Shown here in pieces: positions 1 to 7,017 of a stretch of 11,650 nucleotides of DNA (positions within the stretch are counted from its first letter, which is position 1; each line of letters begins with the position of its first letter). The stretch is from assembly GCA_022866185.1 (NCBI GenBank), contig JALHUG010000016.1, forward strand, positions 1 to 11,650, written 5' to 3'. The DNA comes from Dehalococcoidia bacterium. Lineage in GTDB: Bacteria > Chloroflexota > Dehalococcoidia > SM23-28-2. Below the pieces are notes generated by a model that was not told the origin of the DNA, made no database searches, and saw only the letters and a list, made by a program, of their open reading frames with translations. The translations under genes were made by a program, and so were the position numbers.

Positions 1-456
1 CAGATCAAGCGTCTCTAGTGCGCCCTCCTCCGTCGGCACGGCGGTTGCCTTCTCCTCCATCGTCTGCTGTTCCCCTGCCAGTGTGGCAGCAGCGTCCTCG
101 GCGCTCACGTAGAGCTCGATGTCACTCACGATGCAGACAGTCTTCCCCTCCTGCTGCAGGCTCTCCTCCAGCAGCGACCGCAGGCGGCGCGCCGCCATTC
201 GCTGCTCAGGCTCGGCCGCACCCGTTGGAGCAGGCACTTCGCTGCTGACGTCGTAGGAGAAGCCCTCGGGTAGATCATCCGCCTGGAGCATCATTGCGTC
301 TAGCTCTTCCGGCTCGACACCGGCCGTGGCGTCCGCCGGCGTGGGCGACTGCTCCCCGCCCCCACCTCCTCCACCGCAGGCGGCGAGAGAGAGGACGGTG
401 GCGAAGGCCAGGGCGTGGACGGCCCTCGGCAGCCAGCCTGTCGGCCTACGATCCAT
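1..456 (-). CDS. Putative lipoprotein, N-terminal part (runs off the window)
   Basis: The frame is open for 152 codons from an ATG at 456-454 to the window edge, so the C-terminus is missing. The N-terminus is a lipoprotein signal: Arg-rich start, hydrophobic stretch, and lipobox SLAAC with the lipidated Cys at residue 27. A Gly run and a short Thr/Pro/Ala linker follow. The mature part is acidic and helical-looking, with no motif I recognise. A strong SD (GGGAGG, 468-463) sits 6 nt before the ATG, inside the end of gcvPB. The start overlaps gcvPB by 11 bp, so it is probably the distal, coupled gene of the gcv operon. I infer an exported, membrane-tethered protein; function unknown. The lipobox, SD and reading frame are seen directly; any link to glycine metabolism rests on position only. 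Confidence 0.8.
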   Translation of the reverse strand, partial: MDRRPTGWLPRAVHALAFATVLSLAACGGGGGGGEQSPTPADATAGVEPEELDAMMLQADDLPEGFSYDVSSEVPAPTGAAEPEQRMAARRLRSLLEESLQQEGKTVCIVSDIELYVSAEDAAATLAGEQQTMEEKATAVPTEEGALETLDL

Positions 457-1924
457 CTCCGACCTCCCTTCGCCAGCGCAGCACCGGCCGGCGGGCAGCC
501 GTCGCCTCGTCCAGGCGGCCGATGGGGGCAGTGTGAGGCGCTTCCTTCACCACCTGCGGCTCCTCCTCCGCCTCGCGGTCGATGGTCAGGAGGGCATCGC
601 AGAAGGCGTCCAGGGCCTCCTTGCTCTCCGTCTCCGTGGGCTCGATCATCAGCGCCTCGTCCACGATGAGGGGGAAGTAGACGGTGGGCGGATGGAAGCC
701 GTAGTCGATCAGGCGCTTGGCGATGTCCAAGGTGCGCACGCCCTTCGCCCGCTGCCGGCTGCCGGAGAAGACCACCTCGTGCATGCAGCGGCGGTCGTAG
801 GGCAGGTGGTAGGCCGGGCGCAGGCGGGCCAGGACGTAGTTGGCGTTGATGACGGCGTTATCGCTCACCTGGCGCAGGCCTTCAGCCCCCAAGGTGCGGA
901 GATAGGCGTAGGCCCGCACCAGCACGCCGAAGTGCCCGTAGAATGCGCCAACCCTGCCGATGCTCCGCTCGGGCGTGGCCAGGACGAAGCCTTCGCCCTC
1001 CTTGGCCACCACCGGCGTCGGCAGGTAGGGGGTCAGGTGGCCCTTGGCGACCACGGGCCCGGAGCCAGGACCGCCGCCGCCGTGAGGGGTGCCAAAGGTC
1101 TTGTGCATGTTCAGATGGACGACGTCGAAGCCCATGTCGCCGAAGCGGGCGCGGCCCAGGAGGGCATTCAGGTTGGCGCCATCGCCGTAAAGAAGCGCGC
1201 CCTTGCGGTGCACCATCTCGGCGATGCGGCCGATGTTGGGGTCGAACAGGCCGAGGGTGTTGGGCAGGGTGAGCATGAGGGCGGCCACGCCATCGTCCAG
1301 GGCCGAGGCCAGGGCCTGCGTGTCGGCGTTACCCTGACTGTCCGAGGCCACCGTCACCACCTGGAAGCCAGCCATGGCGGCGGTGGCCGGGTTGGTGCCG
1401 TGGGCGGAATCGGGCACCAGCACGCGGGTGCGGCCCGCCTCGCCTCTGTCGGCCAGGTAGGCCTTGACCATCAGCATGCCGGTTAGCTCGCCCTGAGCGC
1501 CGGCCGCCGGGGCCAGGCTCACGCCATCCAGGCCGGTGATGTCGGCCAGCCAGCGCTGGAGGTCGTGCATCAGGGCCAGGGCCCCCTGCACCGTCGCCAG
1601 CGGCTGAAGTGGGTGGAGGCCGCTGAAGCCGGGCAGGCAGGCCAGCTTCTCGTGCACCTTGGGGTTGTACTTCATAGTGCAGCTTCCCAAGGGGTAGAAG
1701 CCGCTGTCCACGCTGTAGTTGCGGCGGCTGAGGGCCAGGAAGTAGCGCACCAGGTCCACCTGGCTTAGCTCGGGCAGGTTGAGCTCGCGGCGCAGGAGCG
1801 ACGGCGGCGGCAGGTCTGCCTCCGGCACGTCGCAGGGCGGCAGGGAGCAGGCCGTGCGCCCTGGCTTGCCCAGGTCGAAGGTGAGGCGAGCGCCGATATC
1901 GGGTTGCCTCGGGCCGCCGCTCAT
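446..1924 (-). CDS. gcvPB: Glycine dehydrogenase (decarboxylating) subunit 2, PLP-binding half
   Basis: Second half of the split P protein. With GcvPA it decarboxylates glycine on PLP and passes the aminomethyl group to lipoyl-GcvH in the cytoplasm. Visible P-protein signatures are FYPLGSCTMKYNPK (76-89), DSAHGTNPATA (172-182), GDGANLNAL (247-255), and the PLP lysine region HLNMHKTFGTPHGGGGPG (270-287), which places the Schiff-base lysine at Lys275. The 492-aa length is normal for a bacterial GcvPB. The C-terminal tail, with APIGRLDEATAARRPVLRW, is a conserved-type tail for this subunit. The start is supported by SD GGAGG (1935-1931) 6 nt upstream and by an ATGA overlap with the gcvPA stop. 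No missing catalytic residue was noticed. Confidence 0.97.
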   Translation of the reverse strand: MSGGPRQPDIGARLTFDLGKPGRTACSLPPCDVPEADLPPPSLLRRELNLPELSQVDLVRYFLALSRRNYSVDSGFYPLGSCTMKYNPKVHEKLACLPGFSGLHPLQPLATVQGALALMHDLQRWLADITGLDGVSLAPAAGAQGELTGMLMVKAYLADRGEAGRTRVLVPDSAHGTNPATAAMAGFQVVTVASDSQGNADTQALASALDDGVAALMLTLPNTLGLFDPNIGRIAEMVHRKGALLYGDGANLNALLGRARFGDMGFDVVHLNMHKTFGTPHGGGGPGSGPVVAKGHLTPYLPTPVVAKEGEGFVLATPERSIGRVGAFYGHFGVLVRAYAYLRTLGAEGLRQVSDNAVINANYVLARLRPAYHLPYDRRCMHEVVFSGSRQRAKGVRTLDIAKRLIDYGFHPPTVYFPLIVDEALMIEPTETESKEALDAFCDALLTIDREAEEEPQVVKEAPHTAPIGRLDEATAARRPVLRWRREVGDGS

Positions 1925-3240
1925 GCGCCGCCTCCGATCTCCGCCAGCGCTTCCACCAGGCGGTCGATCTCTTGCCGCGTGTTCATCTCCGTGACGCAGA
2001 GGAGGAGGCCGTCCTCCACGTACTGGCTCACGTCCAGGCCGCCGCCGATGCCTCGCTCCAACAGGGCGCGGTTCACCTCGGACGGCGGGCGTGGGCAGCG
2101 CACCACGAACTCTTTGAAGAAGAGATCATCGAAAGCCAGGGCGTAGCCGGGCAGTTGGGCGATGCGCTGGGCGGCGTAGTGGGCCTTGTGGTAACAGAGC
2201 TCGGCCACCTGGCGCAGGCCCTGCTTGCCCATCGCTGCCAGGTAGACGGTGGCAGCCAGGGCGACAAGCTGCTGGCTGGTGCAGATGTTGGAGGTGGCCC
2301 TCTCGCGGCGGATGTGCTGCTCGCGGGTCTGGATGGTGAGGACGTAGCCAGTGCGACCCTGGGCATCGCTGGTGCGGCCGACGATTCGGCCCGGCATCTG
2401 GCGCAGGTACTGCTGGCGGCAAGCGAAGAGGCCCAGGTAAGGCCCGCCGAAGTTCAGGGGGCTGCCCAGCGATTGCCCCTCGCCCACCACGACATCGGCC
2501 CCGTACTCGCCGGGCGGTTGGAACAATCCCAGCGATATGGGGTCGGCGGACACGATGAAAAGCGCTCCCGCCGCATGGACTGCCCTCTCCACCGCTTCGA
2601 CGTCGGGCAGGAAATAGCCGAAGAAATTGGGCTGCGGCACGGCCAGGCAGGCGTGCTCCTCGCTGAGGGCCAGGCCGTCGGGTGGCATCACGTCCACCGC
2701 CAGGCCGCGCCCGAAGGCATAGGTGCGCACCACCGCCTGATGGTGGGGGTGAAGGGTGGACAGGAGAGCGATGCGCCTGCGGCCGCTGATGGCGGCGGCC
2801 ATCAGGCAGGCCTCGGCCAGGGCGCTGGCGCCGTCGTACATGCCGGCGTTGGCCACGTCCATGGCCGTCAGCTCGCAGACCATCGACTGGAATTCGAAGA
2901 TGGTCTGGAGAGTGCCCTGGCTGATCTCCGCCTGGTAGGGGGTATAGGCCGTGGCGAACTCGCTGCGGCCGATGACCTCGCCCACCACGCTGGGGATGAA
3001 GTGGCGATAGGCACCGCCGCCCAGGAAGCAAGGCATGCCGTCGGCCGGCCGGTTGCGCCCGGCCAGGGCCGATAGCTCGCGCACCAGCTCGGGCTCCGAG
3101 AGAGCGGGCGGCAGGCTGAGCTCGCCGATGCAAAACTCGGCCGGGATATCGGCGAACAGTTCCTCGACGGAGGCGACGCCGATGGCGGCCAGCATGGCCT
3201 GGCGGTCGGCCGCGGTGTTGGCGATGTAGGGTAGGGTCAT
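1921..3240 (-). CDS. gcvPA: Glycine dehydrogenase (decarboxylating) subunit 1
   Basis: First half of the two-subunit P protein, which pairs with GcvPB to form the active alpha2beta2-type decarboxylase. Family motifs seen are MPCFLGGGAYRHFIPSVV (69-86), the characteristic ATAYTPYQAEISQGTLQ segment (97-112 region), and NAGMYDGASA (131-140). Near the C-terminus, ICTSQQLVALAATVYLAAMG and FFKEFVVRCP resemble the conserved C-terminal part of GcvPA. The length of 439 aa is standard. The ATG overlaps the gcvH stop in an ATGA arrangement, and the stop overlaps the gcvPB start in the same way, so H, PA and PB are coupled. A separate PA/PB pair rather than a fused 950-aa P protein is typical of Firmicutes, Thermotogae, Chloroflexota and archaea, and is the main taxonomic hint here. 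Confidence 0.97.
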   Translation of the reverse strand: MTLPYIANTAADRQAMLAAIGVASVEELFADIPAEFCIGELSLPPALSEPELVRELSALAGRNRPADGMPCFLGGGAYRHFIPSVVGEVIGRSEFATAYTPYQAEISQGTLQTIFEFQSMVCELTAMDVANAGMYDGASALAEACLMAAAISGRRRIALLSTLHPHHQAVVRTYAFGRGLAVDVMPPDGLALSEEHACLAVPQPNFFGYFLPDVEAVERAVHAAGALFIVSADPISLGLFQPPGEYGADVVVGEGQSLGSPLNFGGPYLGLFACRQQYLRQMPGRIVGRTSDAQGRTGYVLTIQTREQHIRRERATSNICTSQQLVALAATVYLAAMGKQGLRQVAELCYHKAHYAAQRIAQLPGYALAFDDLFFKEFVVRCPRPPSEVNRALLERGIGGGLDVSQYVEDGLLLCVTEMNTRQEIDRLVEALAEIGGGA

Positions 3241-3629
3241 GGCTCCTGAGCCTGGGCGATCAGCTCGTCGTACTGCTTGGCGGTGAGCAGATTGTCCAGC
3301 TCGGCGGGGTTGGCCAGGCGCACGCGCACCAGCCAGCCCTCGTCGTAGGGCGTCTGGTTCACCAGCTCCGGCCTGTCCATGATCTCCTGGTTGACCTCCA
3401 TCACCTCGCCGCTGACCGGCGAGTAGAGGTCAGAGACGGCCTTCACCGACTCGATCTCGCCCAGCTTGTCGAACTGCTTGAGCTGCGTCCCCGGCGAGGG
3501 CAAGTCGACGTAGACGATGTCGCCAAGCTGATCCTGGGCGTAGTCGGTGATGCCGACGGTGCCAATATCGCCGTCGGCGCGCACCCATTCGTGCTCCTTA
3601 GTGTAGCGACGGTCGGCAGGGCTAGACAT
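3237..3629 (-). CDS. gcvH: Glycine cleavage system H protein (lipoyl carrier)
   Basis: Small lipoylated shuttle protein that carries the aminomethyl intermediate from the P protein to the T protein, and dihydrolipoamide to the L protein. The 130-aa length is typical. The sequence opens with the family pattern RRYTKEHEWVRADGD, followed by VGITDYAQDQLGDIVYVDLP. The lipoylation site is the lysine in GEIESVKAVSDLYSPVSGEV, Lys63. The ATG at 3629 is preceded by a purine-rich SD (GGAGGGG, 3640-3634). It is separated from gcvT by 329 bp of hairpin-rich DNA, unlike the coupled junctions elsewhere in the operon, and it may also be served by a promoter at 3689-3660. No lipoate ligase or lipoyl synthase gene is in the window. 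Confidence 0.97.
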   Translation of the reverse strand: MSSPADRRYTKEHEWVRADGDIGTVGITDYAQDQLGDIVYVDLPSPGTQLKQFDKLGEIESVKAVSDLYSPVSGEVMEVNQEIMDRPELVNQTPYDEGWLVRVRLANPAELDNLLTAKQYDELIAQAQEP

Positions 3630-3659
3630 GGCTCCCCTCCTCTGGACTGATTAAACCCC

Positions 3660-3689
3660 AGATTAGCGTTGGAGGGAGGGGCAAGTCAA
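3660..3689 (-). promoter_or_regulatory. Possible sigma70-type promoter for gcvH-gcvPA-gcvPB
   Basis: Read on the minus strand, TTGACT (3689-3684) is followed by an 18-nt spacer and TAATCT (3665-3660). The -35 is good and the -10 only moderate (3 of 6 consensus positions). Initiation near 3653 would leave a leader of about 24 nt to the gcvH ATG. It lies downstream of the hairpin cluster, so it could keep gcvHPAPB expressed if those hairpins stop or weaken read-through from gcvT. Confidence 0.4.
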
Positions 3690-3740
3690 TGCGGGCCTGG
3701 GGCTATGGCCGGTTCGCCGTTGTTGGCTCGATTCTCGACC

Positions 3741-3906
3741 CCCGCCTGAAGGCGTTCAACTATTTAAATTCACCTCTGCGGGATAAATCCCGCAGCTTCC
3801 CCACAGCTGAGGGTTTCAACCCTCAGGGGTGTTCTTATTCTCTTGATCGCCATAAGGCGGGGGCATCGGATCCGCCTCACCATGCCCCCCCGACAGGTCG
3901 GGGGGG
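3741..3906 (-). mobile_element. Probable relic of an IS200/IS605 (TnpB-type) right end with hairpin-rich RNA scaffold
   Basis: This holds most of the gap between gcvT and gcvH. Read on the minus strand it carries, in order: a perfect 10-bp stem (CCCCCCCGAC pairing with GTCGGGGGGG, 3906-3885); an 8-bp inverted repeat (3859-3866 with 3882-3889); a 9-bp stem with a TC/GA loop (3807-3826); an 8-bp stem with a 4-nt loop (3776-3795); and a 5-bp stem (CGCCT/AGGCG, 3743-3754) running into a G-run. One minus-strand frame crosses the first stems, reads PDLSGGHGEADPMPPP and ends at 3816, like the low-complexity C-terminal tail of some TnpB genes. Ordered stem-loops spanning a tnpB 3' end, finishing in a GCCTTCAGGCGGGGG-like hairpin, are what I would expect of an omega-RNA/right-end segment. 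No transposase domain or left end remains. Alternatives are a REP-like element or an attenuator. The stems are seen directly; the family assignment is inferred. Confidence 0.45.
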
Positions 3907-3958
3907 GGGGTGAACCTGAGAGCCCAGAACCCACCAATCATGAACCAGTGGCCAATAG

Positions 3959-5062
3959 CTACGCCTTCGGCCGTCTGTAGAACGGGCGCGGCACCACCTG
4001 CGCCGGCAGCGGCTTGCCCCGCACGTCTACCTCGAGCTCCGTGCCCAAGGCGGCCAGCTCCGGCGGCAGGTAGGCCATGCCGATGCTCACCCCCAGCGTC
4101 GGCGAGAAGCCGCCGCTGGTCAGCTCGCTCACCCGGCGGCCCGCGCGCAGGACGGGGCAGTGCGCCCGCATGACGCCTCGGTCCTGGGCCTTGAGGCATG
4201 TCAGGTGACGGCGGACGCCGGCCTCGTGGATGCGCAGGAGGGCCTCTCGGCCGATGAAATCGGCGCCATCGTCGAGACTCACCACCCAGCCGAGGCCGGC
4301 CTCGAACGGGTTGGTGGTGGCATCGATGTCGTTGCCGTAGAGGGCGAGGGCCACCTCTAGGCGCAGGCTATCGCGGGCGCCCAGGCCGCAGGGCTGAATG
4401 CCTATGTCCATGAAGTGCTGCCAGAGGTCGACGCCAGCGGCGGACGGCATGATTACCTCGAAGCCGTCCTCGCCCGTGTAGCCGGTGCGGGAGAAGAAAG
4501 CGGTGACGCCCGCCAGGGGGGCCTCGGTGCAACGGCGGAGAGCCACCCCCTCAGCGACCGACGGGGCCACGCGCCCCATCTCCTGGATGGCCTCCGGCCC
4601 CTGGAGGGCCAGCATCACCGTTTCCGCCTGGCGATCCTCCATCGTGGCCCGCAGCGAGGGCGCCAGGTGCCGCTGAGCCCAACCGCGGATCTTGTCAGCG
4701 TTGGCGGAGTTGACCACCATCAGGAAGCGCTCGTCGGCCAGGCGGAAGACGTAGACGTCGTCCAGGATGCCGCCGTCCTCCTGACAGACGACGGTGTAGT
4801 GGCCTTCGCCCACCGCCAGCCCGGCGATGTCGTAGGTCACCAGGCTACGCAGGAAAGAGGCGGCGTCGGGGCCGGTCACCGCCAGGCGGCCCATGTGGGA
4901 GACGTCGAACAGGCCGACCTGCCGACGGACGGCGTGGTGCTCCTCGACGATGCCCTTGTACTGGACGGGCATCTCCCAGCCGACGAAGGGGATCATGCGC
5001 CCGCCCAGGGCGACATGCTGCTCATAGATGGCGGTGTGGCGGAGGGTCTTGTCGCTGCTCAT
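3959..5062 (-). CDS. gcvT: Aminomethyltransferase (glycine cleavage T protein)
   Basis: The T protein moves the methylene group from aminomethyl-lipoyl-GcvH to tetrahydrofolate and releases ammonia. Motifs seen are the folate-domain start HTAIYEQHVALGGRMIPFVG (9-27), VGLFDVSHMGRLAVTGPDA (49-66), the GGILDDVYVFR segment with the probable catalytic Asp101, RTGYTGEDGFEVIMP (192-206), CGLGARDSLRLE, and NPFEAGLGWVV (251-261). The C-terminal barrel motifs TSGGFSPTLGVSIGMAYLP and YRRP are also present. I chose the ATG at 5062 (367 aa, normal length) over an in-frame ATG at 5074. The upstream ATG lies within the SD GGGAGG (5072-5067), and the 5062 start forms an ATGA overlap with the MBL-gene stop, matching the other junctions. 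It is the last gene before the hairpin cluster. Confidence 0.96.
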   Translation of the reverse strand: MSSDKTLRHTAIYEQHVALGGRMIPFVGWEMPVQYKGIVEEHHAVRRQVGLFDVSHMGRLAVTGPDAASFLRSLVTYDIAGLAVGEGHYTVVCQEDGGILDDVYVFRLADERFLMVVNSANADKIRGWAQRHLAPSLRATMEDRQAETVMLALQGPEAIQEMGRVAPSVAEGVALRRCTEAPLAGVTAFFSRTGYTGEDGFEVIMPSAAGVDLWQHFMDIGIQPCGLGARDSLRLEVALALYGNDIDATTNPFEAGLGWVVSLDDGADFIGREALLRIHEAGVRRHLTCLKAQDRGVMRAHCPVLRAGRRVSELTSGGFSPTLGVSIGMAYLPPELAALGTELEVDVRGKPLPAQVVPRPFYRRPKA

Positions 5063-5904
5063 AGTGCCTCCCATTTGCGCTTGCCGTCCACCACCCTCAG
5101 CCGCCCGAGGCCGGGCGCTGGGCAGTGCGGGCAGATCACAAGAACATTGTCACCTAGCGCTCGCTCCAGGATGCGCTTCTTGGTCTCCAGCGAGACCAGG
5201 GGCAGCACATCGAAGGAGGATATCCAGGCCAGGTGCTCCAGCATCAGTGGATGCTGGGCCAGCTCGCCGATGTAGAGGGCTGTCTGGCCAGCGGAGGTCA
5301 CCTCCACGACGGCATGGTCGACGGTGTGGCCGGGTGCAGCCAGGAAGCGCACGCCCCTAATCACCTCCGCCTCGCCCTCCACCAGCTCCAGTTGGCGGCT
5401 GCCGTCCAGGGGCTCCAGGTTCTCGGGAAGGTAGCTGGCCCGCGTGCGCTCGTTGGGGTGGTTGGCCGCCTCCCACTCGCCCTTCTGGAGGAAGTAATGA
5501 GCGCGGGGGAAGGTCAGAGCCAGCTTGCCGTCGCGGTAGATAGTATTGCCGCCGCAGTGATCGAAGTGGAGGTGGGTGTTGATGACGATGTCCACATCCT
5601 CGGGCCGGATGCCCTGGCGGGCCATGTCCGCCAGCAGCGTTCCCGCTTGGGCGACGTTGGCGATGCCGGGGACGCGCGTCGCCTTGTTGCCCACGCCCGT
5701 CTCCACCAGGATTAGCTTGCCCTGCGAGCGCACCAGGAGGCAGTTGAGGCCCACGGCCAGGCGGTGCTCATCATCGAGGGGCCCCACCAGTGGCCCCCAC
5801 ACGATGCGCGGGATGACGCCGAAGACGGCGCCGGCGTCCAGGCGGAGGACGCCATCGCTCACGACCAGAAGCTGCGCATCGCCCAGAGGGAACCAAACGC
5901 TCAT
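5059..5904 (-). CDS. MBL-fold metallohydrolase (glyoxalase II / lactonase-like), first gene of the gcv operon
   Basis: A 281-aa protein of the metallo-beta-lactamase superfamily. The metal-binding motif is THLHFDHCGG (His111, His113, Asp115, His116), with His193 in AAPGHTVDH and a late His260 in CPHCPAPG. The position that usually holds the bridging Asp (GD after a hydrophobic strand) reads YIGELAQHP, giving Glu214. No signal peptide is seen, so it is probably cytoplasmic. The substrate cannot be read from sequence; hydrolysis of a thioester, lactone or similar ester is typical of the family. I chose the ATG at 5904 because an in-frame TTG at 5946 lies within the likely -10 box. The stop overlaps the gcvT start (ATGA), so it is translationally coupled to glycine cleavage. 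Confidence 0.88.
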   Translation of the reverse strand: MSVWFPLGDAQLLVVSDGVLRLDAGAVFGVIPRIVWGPLVGPLDDEHRLAVGLNCLLVRSQGKLILVETGVGNKATRVPGIANVAQAGTLLADMARQGIRPEDVDIVINTHLHFDHCGGNTIYRDGKLALTFPRAHYFLQKGEWEAANHPNERTRASYLPENLEPLDGSRQLELVEGEAEVIRGVRFLAAPGHTVDHAVVEVTSAGQTALYIGELAQHPLMLEHLAWISSFDVLPLVSLETKKRILERALGDNVLVICPHCPAPGLGRLRVVDGKRKWEAL

Positions 5905-5944
5905 GGCAAACGTCTTACAGGGTGAGAGTAAACGACCCTTCTCC

Positions 5945-5974
5945 AAGATAGCGCCCGCAGGCGGGTGGGGTCAA
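5945..5974 (-). promoter_or_regulatory. Sigma70-type promoter for the MBL-gcvT operon
   Basis: On the minus strand TTGACC (5974-5969), an 18-nt spacer and TATCTT (5950-5945) make a credible promoter. Initiation near 5938 would give a leader of about 34 nt to the ATG at 5904. The spacer contains a short GC inverted repeat (CCCGC AG GCGGG) that could be an operator, but this is unproven. The -35 abuts the left end of the duplicated promoter cassette that drives the divergent gene, so the two transcription units are back-to-back. I saw no glycine riboswitch in the short leader. Confidence 0.55.
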
Positions 5975-6154
5975 TGACGGCGCCTGGGAAAAGAATTTGG
6001 CGAAGAAACTTCCGCTGCAAGCTGCAAGCACCTTGACAAAATTCGGGGATGTGGTAGACTACGTTCGCGAGTAGGAGCAAGTGTTATGACATCCAGGATT
6101 ATCGGGCTCTTTGTCTTTGTGGTCGTGGCTGTGGGCGTTGCTGCCGGCGTCTAT
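5973..6154 (+). repeat. Duplicated promoter-leader-signal segment, copy 1
   Basis: About 180 bp that recurs with few changes at 7078-7252. It includes a promoter, the untranslated leader with its SD, and the first 23 codons of the downstream gene (MTSRIIGLFVFVVVAVGVAA and on). Differences from copy 2 are a CTGCAAG duplication near 6016-6029 (7 nt longer here) and scattered substitutions. Similarity stops shortly after the hydrophobic segment. Confidence 0.93.
6033..6077 (+). promoter_or_regulatory. Promoter and ribosome binding site of the Pro-rich protein gene
   Basis: TTGACA (6033-6038, perfect -35), a 16-nt spacer and TAGACT (6055-6060, 4 of 6 consensus). SD AGGAG (6073-6077) lies 8 nt before the ATG at 6086. 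The implied leader is only about 20 nt. The same arrangement, with identical boxes and spacing, is found in the second copy. Confidence 0.75.
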
Positions 6155-6967
6155 TTCGCCGGTCAGGCGGGCGATGGCACCACCGCTGCCCAAGAGGGGG
6201 ACCAGAAGCCCACGCCGCCGCCCATCCCGACGCCTGCCGCCGTGGTGGTGGAGGAGACGCTGCGTCCTCTGCCGCCCGTTCCCGCCACGCAGCCGCCCAT
6301 CCCCACGCAGCCGCCCGTTGCCAGTACGCCGCCCGTTTCCCCCACGCCGCCGCCCGTTCCCACTACACCGCCCGTTTCCCCCACGCCGCCGCTTCGTGTC
6401 CCGGCTCCCACTCTGGAAGAGGAGTTGGCGCGTCTGGCGGAGGAATGCCTGGCGAGAGGCATTCCTCCCCCACCCATTCCTACTGGCCCCATTCCCGCAA
6501 CGCCTCCCTGGCTGGAAACACCTACGCCTTGGCTGAGTCCGGAGGAGGAGCTGCGGGCTAACTTGAACGCCTTTCCAGCCAATGAGAAGCTCGTCATCAG
6601 TGAAGACATTATCGCCGTGAAAGGCTTCGCGGTCTTCCCTGAAGATTTTGGTGACCCCGCCAAGTTTAGTCAGGACAACATCGTCGTCGGCATTCACCAC
6701 ATTCCCTCGCTTGTAGTTATCACCGTCGACCACCAGGGAAGGCAGACGCCTTCCAGCATGGCTCGCTGGAGTGCACTCGCTGAGAAGGATCTGGACCCTG
6801 CAAGGAAGGTGGTTGTCGAAGAAGGGCTAGCGGAGCTGGAAAGGGTGCTGGCCGACCCCGCCACCTTCGCCATGATCGTCGACTTCCTTGCCCAACCGTT
6901 GGACCCCTGCGAAGTTTTCGGTTTCGGAGGCTCGCGGCCTGAGCTTTGCCTGACCCCAGAGCAATAG
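6086..6967 (+). CDS. Membrane-anchored or secreted Pro-rich protein of unknown family
   Basis: A 293-aa protein. Residues 1-26 form a short positive start plus a hydrophobic segment (IIGLFVFVVVAVGVAAGVYFAG) with no lipobox; it acts as an uncleaved anchor or a signal peptide. Residues 42-147 are a Pro/Thr-rich, low-complexity linker with PPVSPTPP-type repeats, interrupted by a short acidic helix (LEEELARLAEECLARG, about 110-125). Residues 150-293 form a compact domain with alternating hydrophobic segments (NIVVGIHHIPSLVVITVDHQG, about 198-218) and two C-terminal cysteines (275 and 288). I recognise no family. The layout suggests a cell-surface domain held off the membrane by a stiff stalk. The ATG is set by SD AGGAG 8 nt upstream and by the cassette shared with the next gene. 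Linker codons contain near-exact 24-bp direct repeats 39 bp apart (6329 and 6368). Confidence 0.85.
   Translation: MTSRIIGLFVFVVVAVGVAAGVYFAGQAGDGTTAAQEGDQKPTPPPIPTPAAVVVEETLRPLPPVPATQPPIPTQPPVASTPPVSPTPPPVPTTPPVSPTPPLRVPAPTLEEELARLAEECLARGIPPPPIPTGPIPATPPWLETPTPWLSPEEELRANLNAFPANEKLVISEDIIAVKGFAVFPEDFGDPAKFSQDNIVVGIHHIPSLVVITVDHQGRQTPSSMARWSALAEKDLDPARKVVVEEGLAELERVLADPATFAMIVDFLAQPLDPCEVFGFGGSRPELCLTPEQ
6439..6468 (+). repeat. Perfect 12-bp inverted repeat inside the Pro-rich gene
   Basis: GGAGGAATGCCT (6439-6450), a 6-nt loop GGCGAG, then AGGCATTCCTCC (6457-6468). It encodes part of the linker (EECLARGIPPP). The stem begins with an SD-like GGAGG. No T-tract follows, so it is not a standard terminator. 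Confidence 0.8.
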
Positions 6968-7017
6968 GAAGCTGGAGACCGTACTGACCGACCTGACGCC
7001 AGTCGACCGGTGAGCGT

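Noticed and set aside
326..1486. Long plus-strand open frame opposite gcvPB
   Set aside because: It is antisense to a well-supported gene, rich in Val/Gly/His/Ala as expected of a GC-rich shadow frame, with no SD or family motif.
1972..3075. Long plus-strand open frame opposite gcvPA
   Set aside because: Antisense shadow of gcvPA; composition is low-complexity and no motif is seen.
3689..3913. Plus-strand 74-aa ORF in the gcvT-gcvH gap
   Set aside because: It is formed by the hairpin cluster, has no SD, and its codons follow the palindromes.
4415..5275. Plus-strand open frame across gcvT and the MBL gene
   Set aside because: It spans the junction of two real minus-strand genes and has no start signal.
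5905..5944. Glycine riboswitch ahead of the gcv operon
   Set aside because: The predicted leader is about 34 nt, far too short, and no riboswitch core is visible.
5905..5946. N-terminal extension of the MBL gene from a TTG at 5946
   Set aside because: The TTG lies inside the likely -10 TATCTT and the extra 14 residues do not look like the family start; the ATG at 5904 fits better.
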